Positions 17,200 through 27,626 of a stretch of DNA of 64,000 nucleotides are shown here, piece after piece. The stretch is from Actinomyces sp. oral taxon 448 str. F0400 (GTDB lineage: Bacteria; Actinomycetota; Actinomycetes; Actinomycetales; Actinomycetaceae), in NCBI RefSeq assembly GCF_000220835.1, contig NZ_GL985606.1:2436399-2500398 (forward strand), in the 5' to 3' direction. Position 1 is the stretch's first letter; every line of letters begins with the position of its first letter. The notes below the pieces were generated by a model. The model did no database searches. It was not told the DNA's origin and worked only from the letters and a program-made list of their open reading frames with translations. A program made the translations under genes and the position numbers.

Positions 17200-19314
17200 C
17201 TATTCGTCGTCCGTGTCGGCCAGCGACGTGCCGGCCGGCGTCGTCTTGGAGATGACCATGAGGAACTCGGCGTTGGAACTGGTGTCTTTGAGCTTGCCGA
17301 TGACCAGCTCGAGCGCCTGCTGCTGCTCGAGCCCGGTGAATAGACGGCGCAGCCGCCACATGATCTTGAGTTGGGCGGGATCGATGAGCAGTTCCTCACG
17401 GCGGGTGGAGGAGGCGGCCACGTCCACGGCCGGGAAGATGCGCTTCTCGGCGAGCTGACGCGACAGACGCAGCTCCATATTGCCGGTTCCCTTGAACTCC
17501 TCGAAAATGACCTCGTCCATCTTCGAGCCCGTTTCCACCAGAGCCGTGGCGAGAATCGTGAGCGATCCGCCATTCTCAATGTTGCGAGCGGCGCCGAAGA
17601 AGCGCTTGGGGGGGTACAACGCGCTGGCATCCACACCGCCGGACAGGATGCGGCCGCTGGCCGGGGCGGCCAGGTTGTAAGCGCGGCCCAGGCGAGTGAT
17701 GGAATCCAACAGCACCACGACATCCTGACCCAGCTCGACCAGCCGCTTGGCGCGCTCGATGGCGAGCTCGGCCACAGTCGTGTGATCCGAGGCGGGACGG
17801 TCGAAGGTCGAGGCGATGACCTCGCCTTTGACCGTGCGCTGCATGTCGGTGACCTCCTCGGGCCGCTCGTCGACGAGCACGACCATGAGATGGGCCTCAG
17901 GGTTGTTGACAGCGATCGCGTTGGCGATCTGCTGCAGAATAATGGTCTTACCCGCTTTGGGCGGAGAGACGATGAGGCCTCGCTGCCCCTTGCCAATGGG
18001 AGCGACCAGATCGATGACGCGCGGGGTGAGGGCCTTAGGCGTGGTCTCCAGGCGCAGCTGCTCCTGCGGGTAGAGTGGAGTGAGTTTGGTGAACTCTGGG
18101 CGGCGCCTGGCGCGCTCGGGCTCCATTCCGTTGACGGCCTCGACGCTCACCAGGGGGTTGTACTTCTGACGGTTCGCCCGATTCTGGCGGCGGTTCCCGC
18201 GCCCCTGATGACCCCCGCCGGGGTGAGAGGTCTCGCCGCCCTCACGGACCCATCCGGTGATGGCGTCGCCGGGACGCAAGCCGTTGTCCTTGATCTGCTG
18301 GTTCGAGACGTAGACGTCCTTGGGCCCCTGAAGGTAGCCGGAAGTGCGCAGGTAGGCGTGCTGACGGTCGGAGACATCGAGAATGCCCGCCACCGGTAGG
18401 AGGACCTCATCCTCGCGCGACTGCTGGTTACGGCCCTGGCCATTATCGCCCTGAGAGCCGTCGCGGTCACGATCGCGGTCACGGCGCTTGCGACCGCGAC
18501 GACGGCGCCCACCGCCGCCGCTGCGCCCCTCCTCCTCCCAACTGTTCTCGTTGCCCTGACCGCCATCGCGACGCTTGCGTCCGTTGGGCTCGATGGCGGC
18601 GGTGCCGGTGGCATCGGCGAGATCGCGCATGAGTGCGGCCTTCGCATCGAGGTGGTCTTCGGGCGAGGAGTCGGGCTGATCATGCACAGCCCGCTCGGGC
18701 GAACCGGCAGCGGCCTGGATTCGCCGGCGTCCGCGACGGGATGAATCCGCAGAACCCTGCTCCTCGCTGCGCTGAGCATCCCGCCCGCGCGCCTGCCTGC
18801 GGGAACGACCCTCACCGGAAGCGCCATGATCGGCCTGGTCGGTGCGTTCCCCCGAGCGAGTCGACGGATCGAGGACGGGGGTCTCGGCGCGCGGCGCGCC
18901 GCCCGCTGCAGCCGCACGACGGCGTCGCGGGTGGGTCTGCGCCTCGATCGGCTGGCTGTCATCCTGCGCGTCGGCCCGCTCAACCGCGAGCGACGGCGAC
19001 GACGGAGTCTCGACGACCTCAGACTTATCCGCCTTCTCGACGGCCTTCGTCCGATCCGTCCCCGCCTCGGTCTCGTCCGCCTCCACGGCGGGCTTCTCGC
19101 CGGTCGACTCGGCCGCGGCCGGAGGCGTCGTCGGCCCGGTGTCGCCGGCGAGCGGGGTGGCGGGCGCAGAGGCCCCGCCGCTGCGGATAGCAGCGACGAG
19201 CTCACTCTTGCGCATGCGCGAAGTGCCCTTGAGGCCCATCGAGGACGCGAGCTGCTGAAGCTCTGCAAGACGCATGGTGGACAGCGAGGGCTGGGCGCTG
19301 GAGGTCTCTGTCAC
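17200..19314 (-). CDS. rho: Transcription termination factor Rho
   Basis: 704 residues; hexameric RNA-dependent ATPase/translocase that ends transcription. The N-terminal Rho-N helix domain ([18 protein letters not shown]) is followed by a long acidic then Arg/Asp/Gly-rich insertion (about 40-270, with [11 protein letters not shown]) typical of actinobacterial Rho and binding RNA. The RNA-binding CSD comes next ([18 protein letters not shown]), then the ATPase core with Walker [10 protein letters not shown], Walker B-region [14 protein letters not shown] and the Q/R-loop region. The start is GTG at 19314 with AAGGA 5-6 nt upstream. Confidence 0.97.
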   Translation of the reverse strand: MTETSSAQPSLSTMRLAELQQLASSMGLKGTSRMRKSELVAAIRSGGASAPATPLAGDTGPTTPPAAAESTGEKPAVEADETEAGTDRTKAVEKADKSEVVETPSSPSLAVERADAQDDSQPIEAQTHPRRRRAAAAGGAPRAETPVLDPSTRSGERTDQADHGASGEGRSRRQARGRDAQRSEEQGSADSSRRGRRRIQAAAGSPERAVHDQPDSSPEDHLDAKAALMRDLADATGTAAIEPNGRKRRDGGQGNENSWEEEGRSGGGGRRRRGRKRRDRDRDRDGSQGDNGQGRNQQSREDEVLLPVAGILDVSDRQHAYLRTSGYLQGPKDVYVSNQQIKDNGLRPGDAITGWVREGGETSHPGGGHQGRGNRRQNRANRQKYNPLVSVEAVNGMEPERARRRPEFTKLTPLYPQEQLRLETTPKALTPRVIDLVAPIGKGQRGLIVSPPKAGKTIILQQIANAIAVNNPEAHLMVVLVDERPEEVTDMQRTVKGEVIASTFDRPASDHTTVAELAIERAKRLVELGQDVVVLLDSITRLGRAYNLAAPASGRILSGGVDASALYPPKRFFGAARNIENGGSLTILATALVETGSKMDEVIFEEFKGTGNMELRLSRQLAEKRIFPAVDVAASSTRREELLIDPAQLKIMWRLRRLFTGLEQQQALELVIGKLKDTSSNAEFLMVISKTTPAGTSLADTDDE

Positions 19315-19623
19315 GAGTGTCCTTACGGTGTGGTAATGCGCTTACCCGATCGGGTGGAGTGCATCAGGTGGGGACTGCCCCGGAATCATCACGGGGAAAG
19401 AGTCGCGCACCGGGCGGCGCCGGGGGCTGACCACGGGCCGAGAGCCGGTGCGTAACGACGGCGCGGTGCGATCCGCGATGTCGTCACCGGATACAGTAGC
19501 AGCATTCAGCACGACGTTGTCCACAACGCCCATCGCGTCCACCATGGGCGGAATGCAATCGGCGCGACAGATCGGGCCCGTCCCGCCCTCTGCGGCCGGA
19601 TGCGCCACCGAGCCCTCAGCGCG
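19315..19623. other. rho upstream region
   Basis: 309 bases between thrB and rho with no gene. A leftward promoter candidate is TGGACA / TACTGT (reverse complement of 19494-19522, 19-bp spacer), which would give rho a leader of about 170 nt. Rho genes are often autoregulated in such leaders; this is only inference here. Confidence 0.35.
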
Positions 19624-20535
19624 TCACCCGATGGCCCGAACCGACTGAGCGCCGTTGAGATCAATACCCGGACGCAGGACTGTCCAACCGTGGCGCTCGA
19701 GCGTGAAACGGGTCTGCTGGGCGACATCCGCCAGGACGAACACGGTGGGGCCGGCCCCGGAGATGACCGCCGGATAGCCCTGAGCGCGCAGGGAGTCCAT
19801 GACCGCCATCGATGCGGGCAGGACATTGCGCCGGTAATCCTGGTGCAGCCGGTCCTCGGTGCCGACCATGAGCAGATCGGGGCGTCCGGTCAGCGCCAGC
19901 ATGAGGATAGCGGCGCGCGAGGTGTTGAACAGGGCATCGGCTCGCGGAACCGACTCGGGCAGAACCCTGCGCGCCTGCGCGGTGCTCAATCGCGTCACGG
20001 GCGGCGGAATCAGGAGGCTCACCGGCAGCGAGCCGTCCACCGGAATGGGCGCGGCCCGAGGCTCACCGTCGGCCTCCGTCCAGGCGACGGTCGCCCCTCC
20101 GAAGACGGCGGGAGCGACATTGTCGGGATGACCCTCGAAGTCGGTGGCGAGGCGGAAGACCTCGCCGTCGTCCAGGGCCTGCGGCTCGGAGAGCAGACCA
20201 CGGGCGAGTATGAGGCCCGCCACAACGGCCGACGCCGATGAGCCCATGCCCCCGCCGTGCGGAATGCGATTGAGACAACGCATCTCGAAGCCGGCCTGAG
20301 GTGCGCCGACGGACTCGAGCCCGGCGCGCAGCGCCCGTACGACGAGGTTGGAATCGTCGGTGGCCACGGCCCCTTCCCCGACGCCCTCGACGCGCACGTG
20401 CGTGGCGCCGACGGTCGCACGGGCCTCGACCTCGTCGTAATAGCGGAAGGCCATGCCGAAGGAGTCGAAGCCGGGTCCCATATTGGCCGTGGTCGCCGGT
20501 ACTCGCACGGCGGCCCGCTCATTGCCCAGGCGCAC
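19624..20535 (-). CDS. thrB: Homoserine kinase
   Basis: 303 residues of the GHMP kinase family; phosphorylates homoserine with ATP for threonine synthesis. The N-terminal motif VRVPATTANMGPGFDSFGMAF and the ATP-binding glycine loop PHGGGMGSSASA are both present, as is the C-terminal GAGPTVFVLAD motif. The GTG start at 20535 is 2 nt after the hom stop codon, so the two are one transcript. Threonine synthase (thrC), often between hom and thrB in actinobacteria, is not in this window. Confidence 0.96.
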   Translation of the reverse strand: MRLGNERAAVRVPATTANMGPGFDSFGMAFRYYDEVEARATVGATHVRVEGVGEGAVATDDSNLVVRALRAGLESVGAPQAGFEMRCLNRIPHGGGMGSSASAVVAGLILARGLLSEPQALDDGEVFRLATDFEGHPDNVAPAVFGGATVAWTEADGEPRAAPIPVDGSLPVSLLIPPPVTRLSTAQARRVLPESVPRADALFNTSRAAILMLALTGRPDLLMVGTEDRLHQDYRRNVLPASMAVMDSLRAQGYPAVISGAGPTVFVLADVAQQTRFTLERHGWTVLRPGIDLNGAQSVRAIG

Positions 20536-20537
20536 GG

Positions 20538-21860
20538 TTACTGCCCTTCGACGCGCCGGACGGAGACGACCTCCAGCACGCGGGCCTCGTCGCGCAACGC
20601 GCCGACGGCCGCATCCAGGTGGAAGACGCTGGCCGGGTGGGTGACGATGGTGACGATCGCCTGCTGCCCTCCGACGTAGGAACTCTGACGCACCGAGTCG
20701 ATGGACACGCCGTTATCGGCGAAGACGCCGGCCACGATGGCCAGGGAGCCGGGCTGATCGTCCACGCGCAACTGAACCTGATACCGGGTGACGGCGGACT
20801 CCGGGCCGAGGATCGGCAGGCGGGCGTAGTTGGACTCCCGGGGGGCCTGACCGCCGTTGACCCGATGGGACGCCGCGGCCACGACGTCGGAGAGCACCGC
20901 GGAGGCGGTCGGGGCGCCGCCCGCGCCCTGCCCGTAGAACATGAGACGCCCGGCGGACTCGGCCTCGACGAGGACGGCGTTGAAGGCTCCGTGAACGGAG
21001 GCCAGCGGATGCTCGGTCGGCACGAGTGCGGGGTGCACCCGCACCGAGATGCCGCGGGCGTGATCGTCGTCGCGGCGCTGGGCGATGGCCAGAAGCTTGA
21101 TCTCGCAGCCTGAGGCGCGGGCCTCGCGGATGTCGTCGGCGGTGACCGTCCGGATGCCCTCGACCTGCACGTCATCCAGACCCACACGGGTGTGGAAGGC
21201 GAGAGAGGCGATGATGGCCGCCTTGGCGGCGGCGTCGAGGCCATCAACATCGGCAGTCGGATCAGCCTCCGCGTAGCCGAGCGTCTGAGCGGTGGCCAGG
21301 GCGGCCTCGAAGGTCAGGCCCTTGACGCTCATCTCGTCCAGGATGTAGTTGGTGGTGCCGTTGACGATCCCGAGCACGGAGACGACCCGGTCCCCGGCCA
21401 TGGACTCCCGCAAGGCGTAGACGACGGGGATGGCACCGGCGACAGCGGCCTCGTAGTAGAAGTCGACGCCGGCCGCGGCTGCCGCGGCATAGAGCTCGGG
21501 GCCATGGGCGGCGATGAGAGCCTTGTTACCGGTGATGACGCTGGCGCCGGCGGTGAAGGCCGCCAGAATGAGGGTGCGGGCGGGTTCGATCCCACCGATG
21601 AGCTCGATGACGAGGTCGTTTCCCGTGGCCACCGCGGTGGCGTCGATCGTGAGCAGCTCACGGGGGACGACCGCGTCGCGGGGCGCGTCGAGGTCGCGCA
21701 CGGCGATGCCGGTGATCTCCAGGCGTGCGCCGGAGCGCGCGGCGAAGTCATCGGCCTGCTCCAGAAGGAGACGCACGACCTGGGTGCCGACGGTGCCGGA
21801 ACCGAGGACGCCAACCGTGAGGGCGCGGGAGGAGGCGGGCTGCTGGGGGCGGGCGGGCAC
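20538..21860 (-). CDS. hom: Homoserine dehydrogenase
   Basis: 440 residues; reduces aspartate semialdehyde to homoserine, the branch point toward threonine and methionine. The NAD(P)-binding motif is VGVLGSGTVGTQVVRLL, the catalytic core includes GIVNGTTNYILDEM and YAEADPTADVDGLDAAAK, and a C-terminal ACT domain (about 350-430) indicates allosteric feedback, usually by threonine. The GTG at 21860 is preferred because AAGGTGG lies 6 nt upstream and the length then equals known actinobacterial Hom; the open frame extends further upstream without family likeness. Confidence 0.96.
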   Translation of the reverse strand: MPARPQQPASSRALTVGVLGSGTVGTQVVRLLLEQADDFAARSGARLEITGIAVRDLDAPRDAVVPRELLTIDATAVATGNDLVIELIGGIEPARTLILAAFTAGASVITGNKALIAAHGPELYAAAAAAGVDFYYEAAVAGAIPVVYALRESMAGDRVVSVLGIVNGTTNYILDEMSVKGLTFEAALATAQTLGYAEADPTADVDGLDAAAKAAIIASLAFHTRVGLDDVQVEGIRTVTADDIREARASGCEIKLLAIAQRRDDDHARGISVRVHPALVPTEHPLASVHGAFNAVLVEAESAGRLMFYGQGAGGAPTASAVLSDVVAAASHRVNGGQAPRESNYARLPILGPESAVTRYQVQLRVDDQPGSLAIVAGVFADNGVSIDSVRQSSYVGGQQAIVTIVTHPASVFHLDAAVGALRDEARVLEVVSVRRVEGQ

Positions 21861-22093
21861 GTGGAACCACCTTGGGATGTTGTCGGCGGTGAGGGCGTCC
21901 GACGGGACGCACGGGAACTGTCCGACACAGCATAGGCGCCGGCGCCGCAACGGCACATGTCCGCCGTGCGGGTGGAGAGCGGCGTCGGCCTCAGCGCTCG
22001 CGAGCGCCGCGGGCGGCGGCGCCCCTCCCCATCATGCGCACCCGTCTGGGACCGAATCATCCCCGTCCGCCGGCCGACGCTGCGAAGGCGCGA

Positions 22094-22354
22094 TCACCGC
22101 CCCCTCCTCCTGACCAGACGCACCGTCAACGTCGTCCAGCCCGCGAGTCCGAGCAGGACGATCAGCAGCCCGGCCGCCCCCCGGAGCGGAGGATGAACGC
22201 CGATCACGAGCACCGCGCCGATCAGAACGCAGGTCGCCAGCGCCCAGGCGGCCGCCGTATTGCTCTCCAGCAGGGGGTGACGCACCTGCGAAGGAGCGGC
22301 CCGACGACCCCGGGACGGGGGCGGGACCTCCAGGGATGAGCGCGCGATATCCAT
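22094..22354 (-). CDS. Small two-helix membrane protein, unknown function
   Basis: 86 residues with a hydrophilic N-terminus (about 1-33), two hydrophobic helices (about 35-53 and 58-76) and a basic tail TVRLVRRRGR, predicting both ends on the cytoplasmic side. It lies between hom and the GH16 gene on the same strand. No Shine-Dalgarno is seen before the ATG, so it may be leaderless. I recognise no family. Codon composition is consistent with coding but the call is moderate. Confidence 0.5.
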   Translation of the reverse strand: MDIARSSLEVPPPSRGRRAAPSQVRHPLLESNTAAAWALATCVLIGAVLVIGVHPPLRGAAGLLIVLLGLAGWTTLTVRLVRRRGR

Positions 22355-22524
22355 GACCCGACTGTAAGAAGAGTCTCATCCGAGGAGTAGTGCCGCCGGA
22401 CGGATTCTCCTCCCCATCGACTCCTCCTGGAGGAGTAGGGGAGGTTCCGGATCCGGATCGCACGAATGAATCCTTCGGACCGGATCGTCAGACCGCGCTG
22501 AGCGGGTCGGGCCGCTCGGCCGCC

Positions 22525-23967
22525 TCAGTCCATCGCCCAGACGCGAACGTAGTCCACGTCCATGCTGGCCTGCTCGAAGACCGACGGGTCGGGTGCGTCG
22601 TCCCAAGACATGCAACCAACCCGGGTGCTCAGGCAGACGTGGTAGGGAGAGTCGGGACCGAAGCACGAGTCGAACAGCTCCTCGCCGTCCTCGCGCAGCA
22701 CCTCGTGGAAGCGGGCGTCGTCGACGTAGAACGTGATTCGTGAGGGGGTCTTCTCCACCGCGTAGGTGTGGAACTCGGTCAGGTCGGGGCGGGGGAGGAT
22801 GTCCTGCGGCTTCCTCGTGGAGGGGTCGTCGGTCTGCGAGAAGTGGACCGTCGCCCCGACGATGCCGGTGGCGTCCCCGCCGCCATAGGCCTCGGCGACG
22901 TCGATCTCCCCGCCGTTGGACCGGTCGTCCGGCTGCAGCCGGAGCCCGCCCCACAGGCCCTCGATCTCCTGAGAGAATCTGATCCGGCTCTCCAAACGGC
23001 CGTAAACAAAGTTCTGAAGTGAGCCCTCGCCGTCGGTGTCCTCGGTGGTGACGTAGGCCTCGTCGTAGTAGCGCAGGGTCGTCTCCCCGTTCGCTGTGTC
23101 GATCGTGTTCTGCCAGCCGGTCTCGGGGTTGAGCGAGCCGTCCTCATTCCTGCGCAGGCGCCACCACAGACGGCCACAGCCGTCGGCCACGTCATGAGCC
23201 TCGACGTCGACGACGCCCCAGTCGTGATCGAGGCAGCTGGTCGCATCCAGGTGGTGGTACGGCGAGATCCCGTCGACGTACTCCGCCCACTTGCCCTCAG
23301 CGAAGTCGGAGCCGGCGTCGAACGTGTCCTCGAAGACCAGGGTGGAGAAGGTCTCGTCGCGCACGACATCGGTCCGTTCGCTGCTGGAGGCCTGATCGAG
23401 GCAGGCGCGCTTGACGGTCGCCGTGCTCCCCGTCCGGGACAGGTAGAAGTTCTGAACGATGTACGCGCCGTCGTTGATGGCGCTGTCGTCGGCCGAAGCG
23501 GTCAGGCTGGTGGAACCCGACTCGGCGCTCGCTGTGAGTCTGTTCCCCTCGACGCCCAGGACCACGGTCCACTCCTCCTCGGAATCGGGCAAGTCGGCCA
23601 GCGGAATCGACGCGACTTCCCCGAGGGCGGTCGTCTGATTGTCGACCAGCTTGTGCAGGCGGAGCCTGAGCCGGTCCTCCCTGTTGACCAAAGACGCCGA
23701 GTACCGATCCGTCCCGGTACACCGCACATAGGTGTTGGCGTACAGGGGGGCGTCGAGTGAGCGGAAATTGACCGTGAACTTGGAGGTCGCGGTCTGGTTG
23801 GGGCCCAGGGTGGGTGCCTGGTGATGGTCGACGGACTGACCTGCGGTCAGCCCCGCATCGGTGTAGTAGGACTCCTCGTCGGCGACCGCCGCGCCGGTGG
23901 AGGCCATCATCGCGACGCCGGACGCGCCCACGGCTAGGAGAAGGGATCTGCGAGAAAAACAGGACAT
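22525..23967 (-). CDS. Secreted glycoside hydrolase family 16 protein
   Basis: 480 residues. The N-terminus SRRSLLLAVGAS followed by a hydrophobic run and AVADEES is a signal peptide of possible Tat type. Residues about 30-195 form a beta-rich accessory domain. The C-terminal part (about 210-480) is GH16-like, with the catalytic signature GGEIDVAEAYG near residue 355 (the two Glu of ExDxxE act as nucleophile and acid/base) and FHTYAVEKTPSRITFYVDD as the usual following strand. GH16 enzymes cut beta-1,3 or mixed glucans, agars, carrageenans or xyloglucan; the substrate is unknown. AAGGAG precedes the ATG. It sits between hom and lysA, breaking a conserved housekeeping order. Confidence 0.88.
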   Translation of the reverse strand: MSCFSRRSLLLAVGASGVAMMASTGAAVADEESYYTDAGLTAGQSVDHHQAPTLGPNQTATSKFTVNFRSLDAPLYANTYVRCTGTDRYSASLVNREDRLRLRLHKLVDNQTTALGEVASIPLADLPDSEEEWTVVLGVEGNRLTASAESGSTSLTASADDSAINDGAYIVQNFYLSRTGSTATVKRACLDQASSSERTDVVRDETFSTLVFEDTFDAGSDFAEGKWAEYVDGISPYHHLDATSCLDHDWGVVDVEAHDVADGCGRLWWRLRRNEDGSLNPETGWQNTIDTANGETTLRYYDEAYVTTEDTDGEGSLQNFVYGRLESRIRFSQEIEGLWGGLRLQPDDRSNGGEIDVAEAYGGGDATGIVGATVHFSQTDDPSTRKPQDILPRPDLTEFHTYAVEKTPSRITFYVDDARFHEVLREDGEELFDSCFGPDSPYHVCLSTRVGCMSWDDAPDPSVFEQASMDVDYVRVWAMD

Positions 23968-24143
23968 TCAGGGCTCCTTGGCTGGCTACTGGATCTGCTG
24001 ACGCTTGACGGGCGGGCGATGCACACGGGCATGACCGCCGAGGGGCTCCCGGCAGAACGCCGTAGCCCAGATCCTGCCTCAACGTCCCTCGCGCGGGCCA
24101 ACTCACCGGCGCGGCGGGCTCCGCCCCACCGGTCCGGGCAGGC

Positions 24144-25610
24144 CTACTCCCCCTCCAGGCGGAACAGGTCCTCAGTGGTCTCGGGGCGCAGCACCCAGCC
24201 CTGCTCGCCGTCGGCCACCCAGGCCACGCCGGGCCGGGTGAACAGGTTGTAACTCGATGCCATGGACCGTCCGTAGGCGCCGGTCGCCGGAACGGCCAGC
24301 ACATCGCCCACCGCGAGATCGCCGGGCAGGTCGACGTCGCGCACGACGACATCGCCGCTCTCGCAGTGCTTGCCGACCACACGGGCGCGCACCAGCCCCG
24401 CGGCGGGATCAGAACGGCGACCCGCGATCAGCGCCGTATAGGCGGCGCCGTACAGGGCGGGGCGGATATTGTCGCTCATACCGCCGTCGACGCTGACGTA
24501 CAGGCGGCCGGCGCCGTCGCCCAGCTCGACGCGCTTGAGGCCGGTGACCGTGTACAGGGTGACGGTGGTGGGACCGACGACGCTGCGACCCGGCTCGACC
24601 GATACGCGCGGTACAGCATCGCCCAAGTCGGCGCAGATGCCGCGCACAGCCTCGGCCAGGGCGCGCGCCACCTGTGCGGCGCTCGGCGCTACGGGATCGG
24701 CTCCAGTGTAGGCAATGCCGTAGCCGCCGCCGAGGTCGACCTCCTCGCACAGTGCCCCGGCGGCGTCGGGGTGGGCGTGGCGCATCCGCAGGACGATGCC
24801 GACCGCCTCCCGGAAGCCGGCCAGATCGAAGATCTGAGAGCCGATGTGGGAGTGAAGGCCGGCGAGCCGCAACTCGGGAGCGGCGTGGACGGCCTCAATG
24901 GCGCGAGCGGCTTGGCCGGAGACGACCGAGACGCCGAACTTCTGGTCCTCATGACCGGTGGAGATGAACTCGTGCCCGCCGGCATGGACGCCGGTGGTCA
25001 GGCGCAGCATGACGACGCCGGTCTCACCGTGGGCGTAAACACCGGCCTCGCGCAACTGGCGCACGGCCCGAGTCGCGAGCGCGACCTCATCGAGTGAGTC
25101 CAGGACGAGGTGGCCGACCCGGTGGCTCAGGGCCGTACGAATCTCGTCGAGAGTCTTGCCGTTGCCGTGCAGGCCGAGGCGGGCGGCGCGCGATGCGGCC
25201 CGCTCGCCGTCGACGGCGACCAGCCCGGCCAAGCCGACGGCGAGTTCGATTCGGCTGGCGGTATCGATGCCCATGCCCTGCTCCAGGACGGTGCGGGCCA
25301 CCCGCGTGGAGAGGAAGGCCTTGCCGGCGTAGAAGGCCTCGCCGCCGTTCATGCCGTAGTCGGGCCAGAACTCCTCGGCCATGGCGGCACTCCAGGTGGC
25401 GGCGCGACCGCGCAGGTCCGCCTCGTCCAGGACGAAGACGGGGGTGGGGGCCTCGGCCAGGATCTCGGTCAAGCAGCGCCCGCCGATACGCAAAGAGCCG
25501 TCGTCGCCGCGACGGGCGGTCGAGGGCCACAGGTCGGGGCGCTCATCGGGCTCGGGGGCGATAAGGGAGCCGAGCGGGGCCTCCCCCGCCGGCACGGACA
25601 CGGTGGTCAT
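24144..25610 (-). CDS. lysA: Diaminopimelate decarboxylase
   Basis: 488 residues; PLP-dependent last step of lysine synthesis from meso-diaminopimelate. The Schiff-base lysine is in EAFYAGKAFLS, the phosphate-binding glycine stretch is LGGGYGIAY, and the C-terminal active site includes KHCESGDVV and the Tyr in GAYGRSMASSYN. The ATG at 25610 is chosen for its perfect AGGAGGAGTT Shine-Dalgarno; an earlier in-frame codon at 25634 lacks one. It follows argS by 48 nt, probably co-transcribed. Confidence 0.96.
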   Translation of the reverse strand: MTTVSVPAGEAPLGSLIAPEPDERPDLWPSTARRGDDGSLRIGGRCLTEILAEAPTPVFVLDEADLRGRAATWSAAMAEEFWPDYGMNGGEAFYAGKAFLSTRVARTVLEQGMGIDTASRIELAVGLAGLVAVDGERAASRAARLGLHGNGKTLDEIRTALSHRVGHLVLDSLDEVALATRAVRQLREAGVYAHGETGVVMLRLTTGVHAGGHEFISTGHEDQKFGVSVVSGQAARAIEAVHAAPELRLAGLHSHIGSQIFDLAGFREAVGIVLRMRHAHPDAAGALCEEVDLGGGYGIAYTGADPVAPSAAQVARALAEAVRGICADLGDAVPRVSVEPGRSVVGPTTVTLYTVTGLKRVELGDGAGRLYVSVDGGMSDNIRPALYGAAYTALIAGRRSDPAAGLVRARVVGKHCESGDVVVRDVDLPGDLAVGDVLAVPATGAYGRSMASSYNLFTRPGVAWVADGEQGWVLRPETTEDLFRLEGE

Positions 25611-25658
25611 AACTCCTCCTTCAGACGTCGGCACTACCGGTGCGGGTGCGCCTACCGG

Positions 25659-27335
25659 TCACATGCGCTCGGGCGCGCTGACGCCCAGCAGGGACAAGCC
25701 GTTGGCGATGACCTGGGACACGGCGTCATTGAGCCACAGGCGGGCGACATGGCCGGGCGCGACCGGATCGTTCCCGCGGGGGGTGACGCGGGTGGCGGCG
25801 TACCACGTGTGATAAGCGGCCGCGAGCTCCTCGAGATAGCGAGCCACACGGTGCTGCTCGCGCAGGCTCGCGGCCTGGGCGACGACCGCCGGGAACCGGG
25901 CGAGGGCGCCCAGCAGAGCCGAGTCCGCCGGGTCGTCCAGCGCCGCCGGGGAGAAACCGGATCGGCGGGTCACGCCGTGCTCGGCGGCGTTGCGGGCCAC
26001 GTTGCGGGTTCGCGCGTGGGCGTACTGAACGTAGTAGACGGGGTTCTCGTTGGACGTGGAGGCCAGCAGATCCAGGTCGATGTCGATGGCGGAGTCCATG
26101 GATGAGCGGGCCAGGGCGTAGCGGGCAGCGTCCACTCCCACGGCGGAGACCAGGTCGTCCAGGGTGACGATGGTGCCGGCGCGCTTGGACATGCGCACGG
26201 GCGCCCCGTCCTTGATCAGGTTGACGAGCTGGCCGATGAGGATCTGCATGTTGACGCCCGGCTCGTCGCCGAAGGCCGCGCACATCGCCATCATGCGGCC
26301 GATGTAGCCGTGGTGGTCGGCGCCCAGCAGGTAGATGGCGCAGTCGGCGCCGCGCGAGCGCTTGTCCAGGTAGTAGGCCACGTCCGCGGCGAAGTAGGCG
26401 GCCTCGCCGTCGGACTTGATGAGGACCCGATCCTTGTCATCGCCGAAGACGGTGGTGCGCAGCCAGGTGGCGCCGTCTCGCTCGACGATCATGCCCCGCC
26501 CCCGCAGGCGGTCGATGGCGGCGAGCACGGCACCAGACGAGTGCAGGGAGTCCTCATGGAAGAAGACGTCGAAGTCCGAGCGGAAGGCGTGCAGTTCAGC
26601 CTTGACGGCGGCGAACATGAGGTCGACGCCGCGAGCGCGGAAGACCTCCGTCGCCTCCGCGTCGGGCAGGCCGGCGGGGTCGGGGCGGCCGGCGGCGACC
26701 TCGTCGGCGGCGACCTGACGCGCGATCTCGACGATGTAGGCGCCACCGTAGCCGTCCTCGGGGGTGTCCCGGCCGCGGGCCGAGGCGAGTAGCGAGCGGG
26801 CGAAGCGGTCGATCTGGGTGCCGTGATCGTTGAAGTAGTATTCGCGGGTCACGGCGGCCCCGCAGGCGGAGAGCACGCGAGCCAGGGAGTCGCCGACGGC
26901 GGCCCACCGGGCGCCGCCCAGGTGAACGGGGCCCGTGGGGTTGGCGGAGACGTATTCGAGGTTGATGCTCTGACCCGCGAGGGTCTGGTTGCACCCGTAC
27001 GCTTCGCCCGCCTCCACGATGGTGCGGGCGAGTTCGCCGGCGGCCCCGGCGTCCAGGCGGACGTTGAGGAAACCGGGTCCGGCCACCTGCACGGAGGCGA
27101 TACCGTCGACCTCGGCCAGGCGGGGGGCGAGCAGGTCGGCCAGTGCCCGCGGCTCGGTGCCGGCCTTCCTGGCCAGCTGCATGGCGACGTTGGTGGACCA
27201 GTCACCGTGGTCGCGGCTGCGGGGCCGCTCGACTCGAGGAAGCGGCACCTCCTGGGGGCTCAGGGCGAGAGAGCCGTCGGCGACGGCGCTGGTCAGGATG
27301 GTGCGGATCGCTTCAGCGAGCTCTTCGGGAGTCAC
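25659..27335 (-). CDS. argS: Arginyl-tRNA synthetase
   Basis: 558 residues, class I synthetase. The HIGH-like motif is in [14 protein letters not shown], the KMSK-type motif is [15 protein letters not shown], and the C-terminal DALR anticodon-binding domain has [14 protein letters not shown]. The start is GTG at 27335 ([13 protein letters not shown]), giving normal family length with the N-terminal Add-1 domain. The open frame continues upstream without similarity. It heads the leftward argS-lysA-(GH16)-hom-thrB-rho block. Confidence 0.96.
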   Translation of the reverse strand: MTPEELAEAIRTILTSAVADGSLALSPQEVPLPRVERPRSRDHGDWSTNVAMQLARKAGTEPRALADLLAPRLAEVDGIASVQVAGPGFLNVRLDAGAAGELARTIVEAGEAYGCNQTLAGQSINLEYVSANPTGPVHLGGARWAAVGDSLARVLSACGAAVTREYYFNDHGTQIDRFARSLLASARGRDTPEDGYGGAYIVEIARQVAADEVAAGRPDPAGLPDAEATEVFRARGVDLMFAAVKAELHAFRSDFDVFFHEDSLHSSGAVLAAIDRLRGRGMIVERDGATWLRTTVFGDDKDRVLIKSDGEAAYFAADVAYYLDKRSRGADCAIYLLGADHHGYIGRMMAMCAAFGDEPGVNMQILIGQLVNLIKDGAPVRMSKRAGTIVTLDDLVSAVGVDAARYALARSSMDSAIDIDLDLLASTSNENPVYYVQYAHARTRNVARNAAEHGVTRRSGFSPAALDDPADSALLGALARFPAVVAQAASLREQHRVARYLEELAAAYHTWYAATRVTPRGNDPVAPGHVARLWLNDAVSQVIANGLSLLGVSAPERM

Positions 27336-27561
27336 GGGGCATAGGTTAGCGGAGCGGCACAAGGGCGTATTCCGAGAGCGAGCCGCGGAAGTCGCGCGGC
27401 GAGAGGCTCTCAGGAGACATTGCTCCGTCCTCGGACCCCGCTGTTGGCGAACCGGTCCCAGACCGCGGCGCATCGGCATCTCGCGCTCCAATCGTCGTAG
27501 CTGCCGCGGGGGCGAGTCGACGGATCGATGAGAGGACGCTGGAGCGCCGGACGCGCTAGAA

Positions 27562-27579
27562 TTTTCGGAGAACCTAAAA
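27562..27579. promoter_or_regulatory. Candidate DtxR/MntR-type operator upstream of the Nramp gene
   Basis: An AT-rich 18-bp dyad, TTTT-C-GG-AGAA-CC-T-AAAA, lies 47 bp before the mntH start in otherwise GC-rich DNA. Read on the minus strand its right half gives TTTTAGGTT, close to the TTAGGTTAG half-site known for DtxR/IdeR-type metal repressors. A metal-dependent repressor controlling a manganese/iron importer here would make sense; this is inference. Confidence 0.5.
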
Positions 27580-27626
27580 CTCGCGGCCGGCTTCCGCCCC
27601 GCGTGCTCCGACAAGGCCATGCCATC

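Noticed and set aside
18425..18530. Short repeats (GATCGCGGTCACG) inside rho
   Set aside because: They encode the Arg/Asp-rich insertion normal for actinobacterial Rho.
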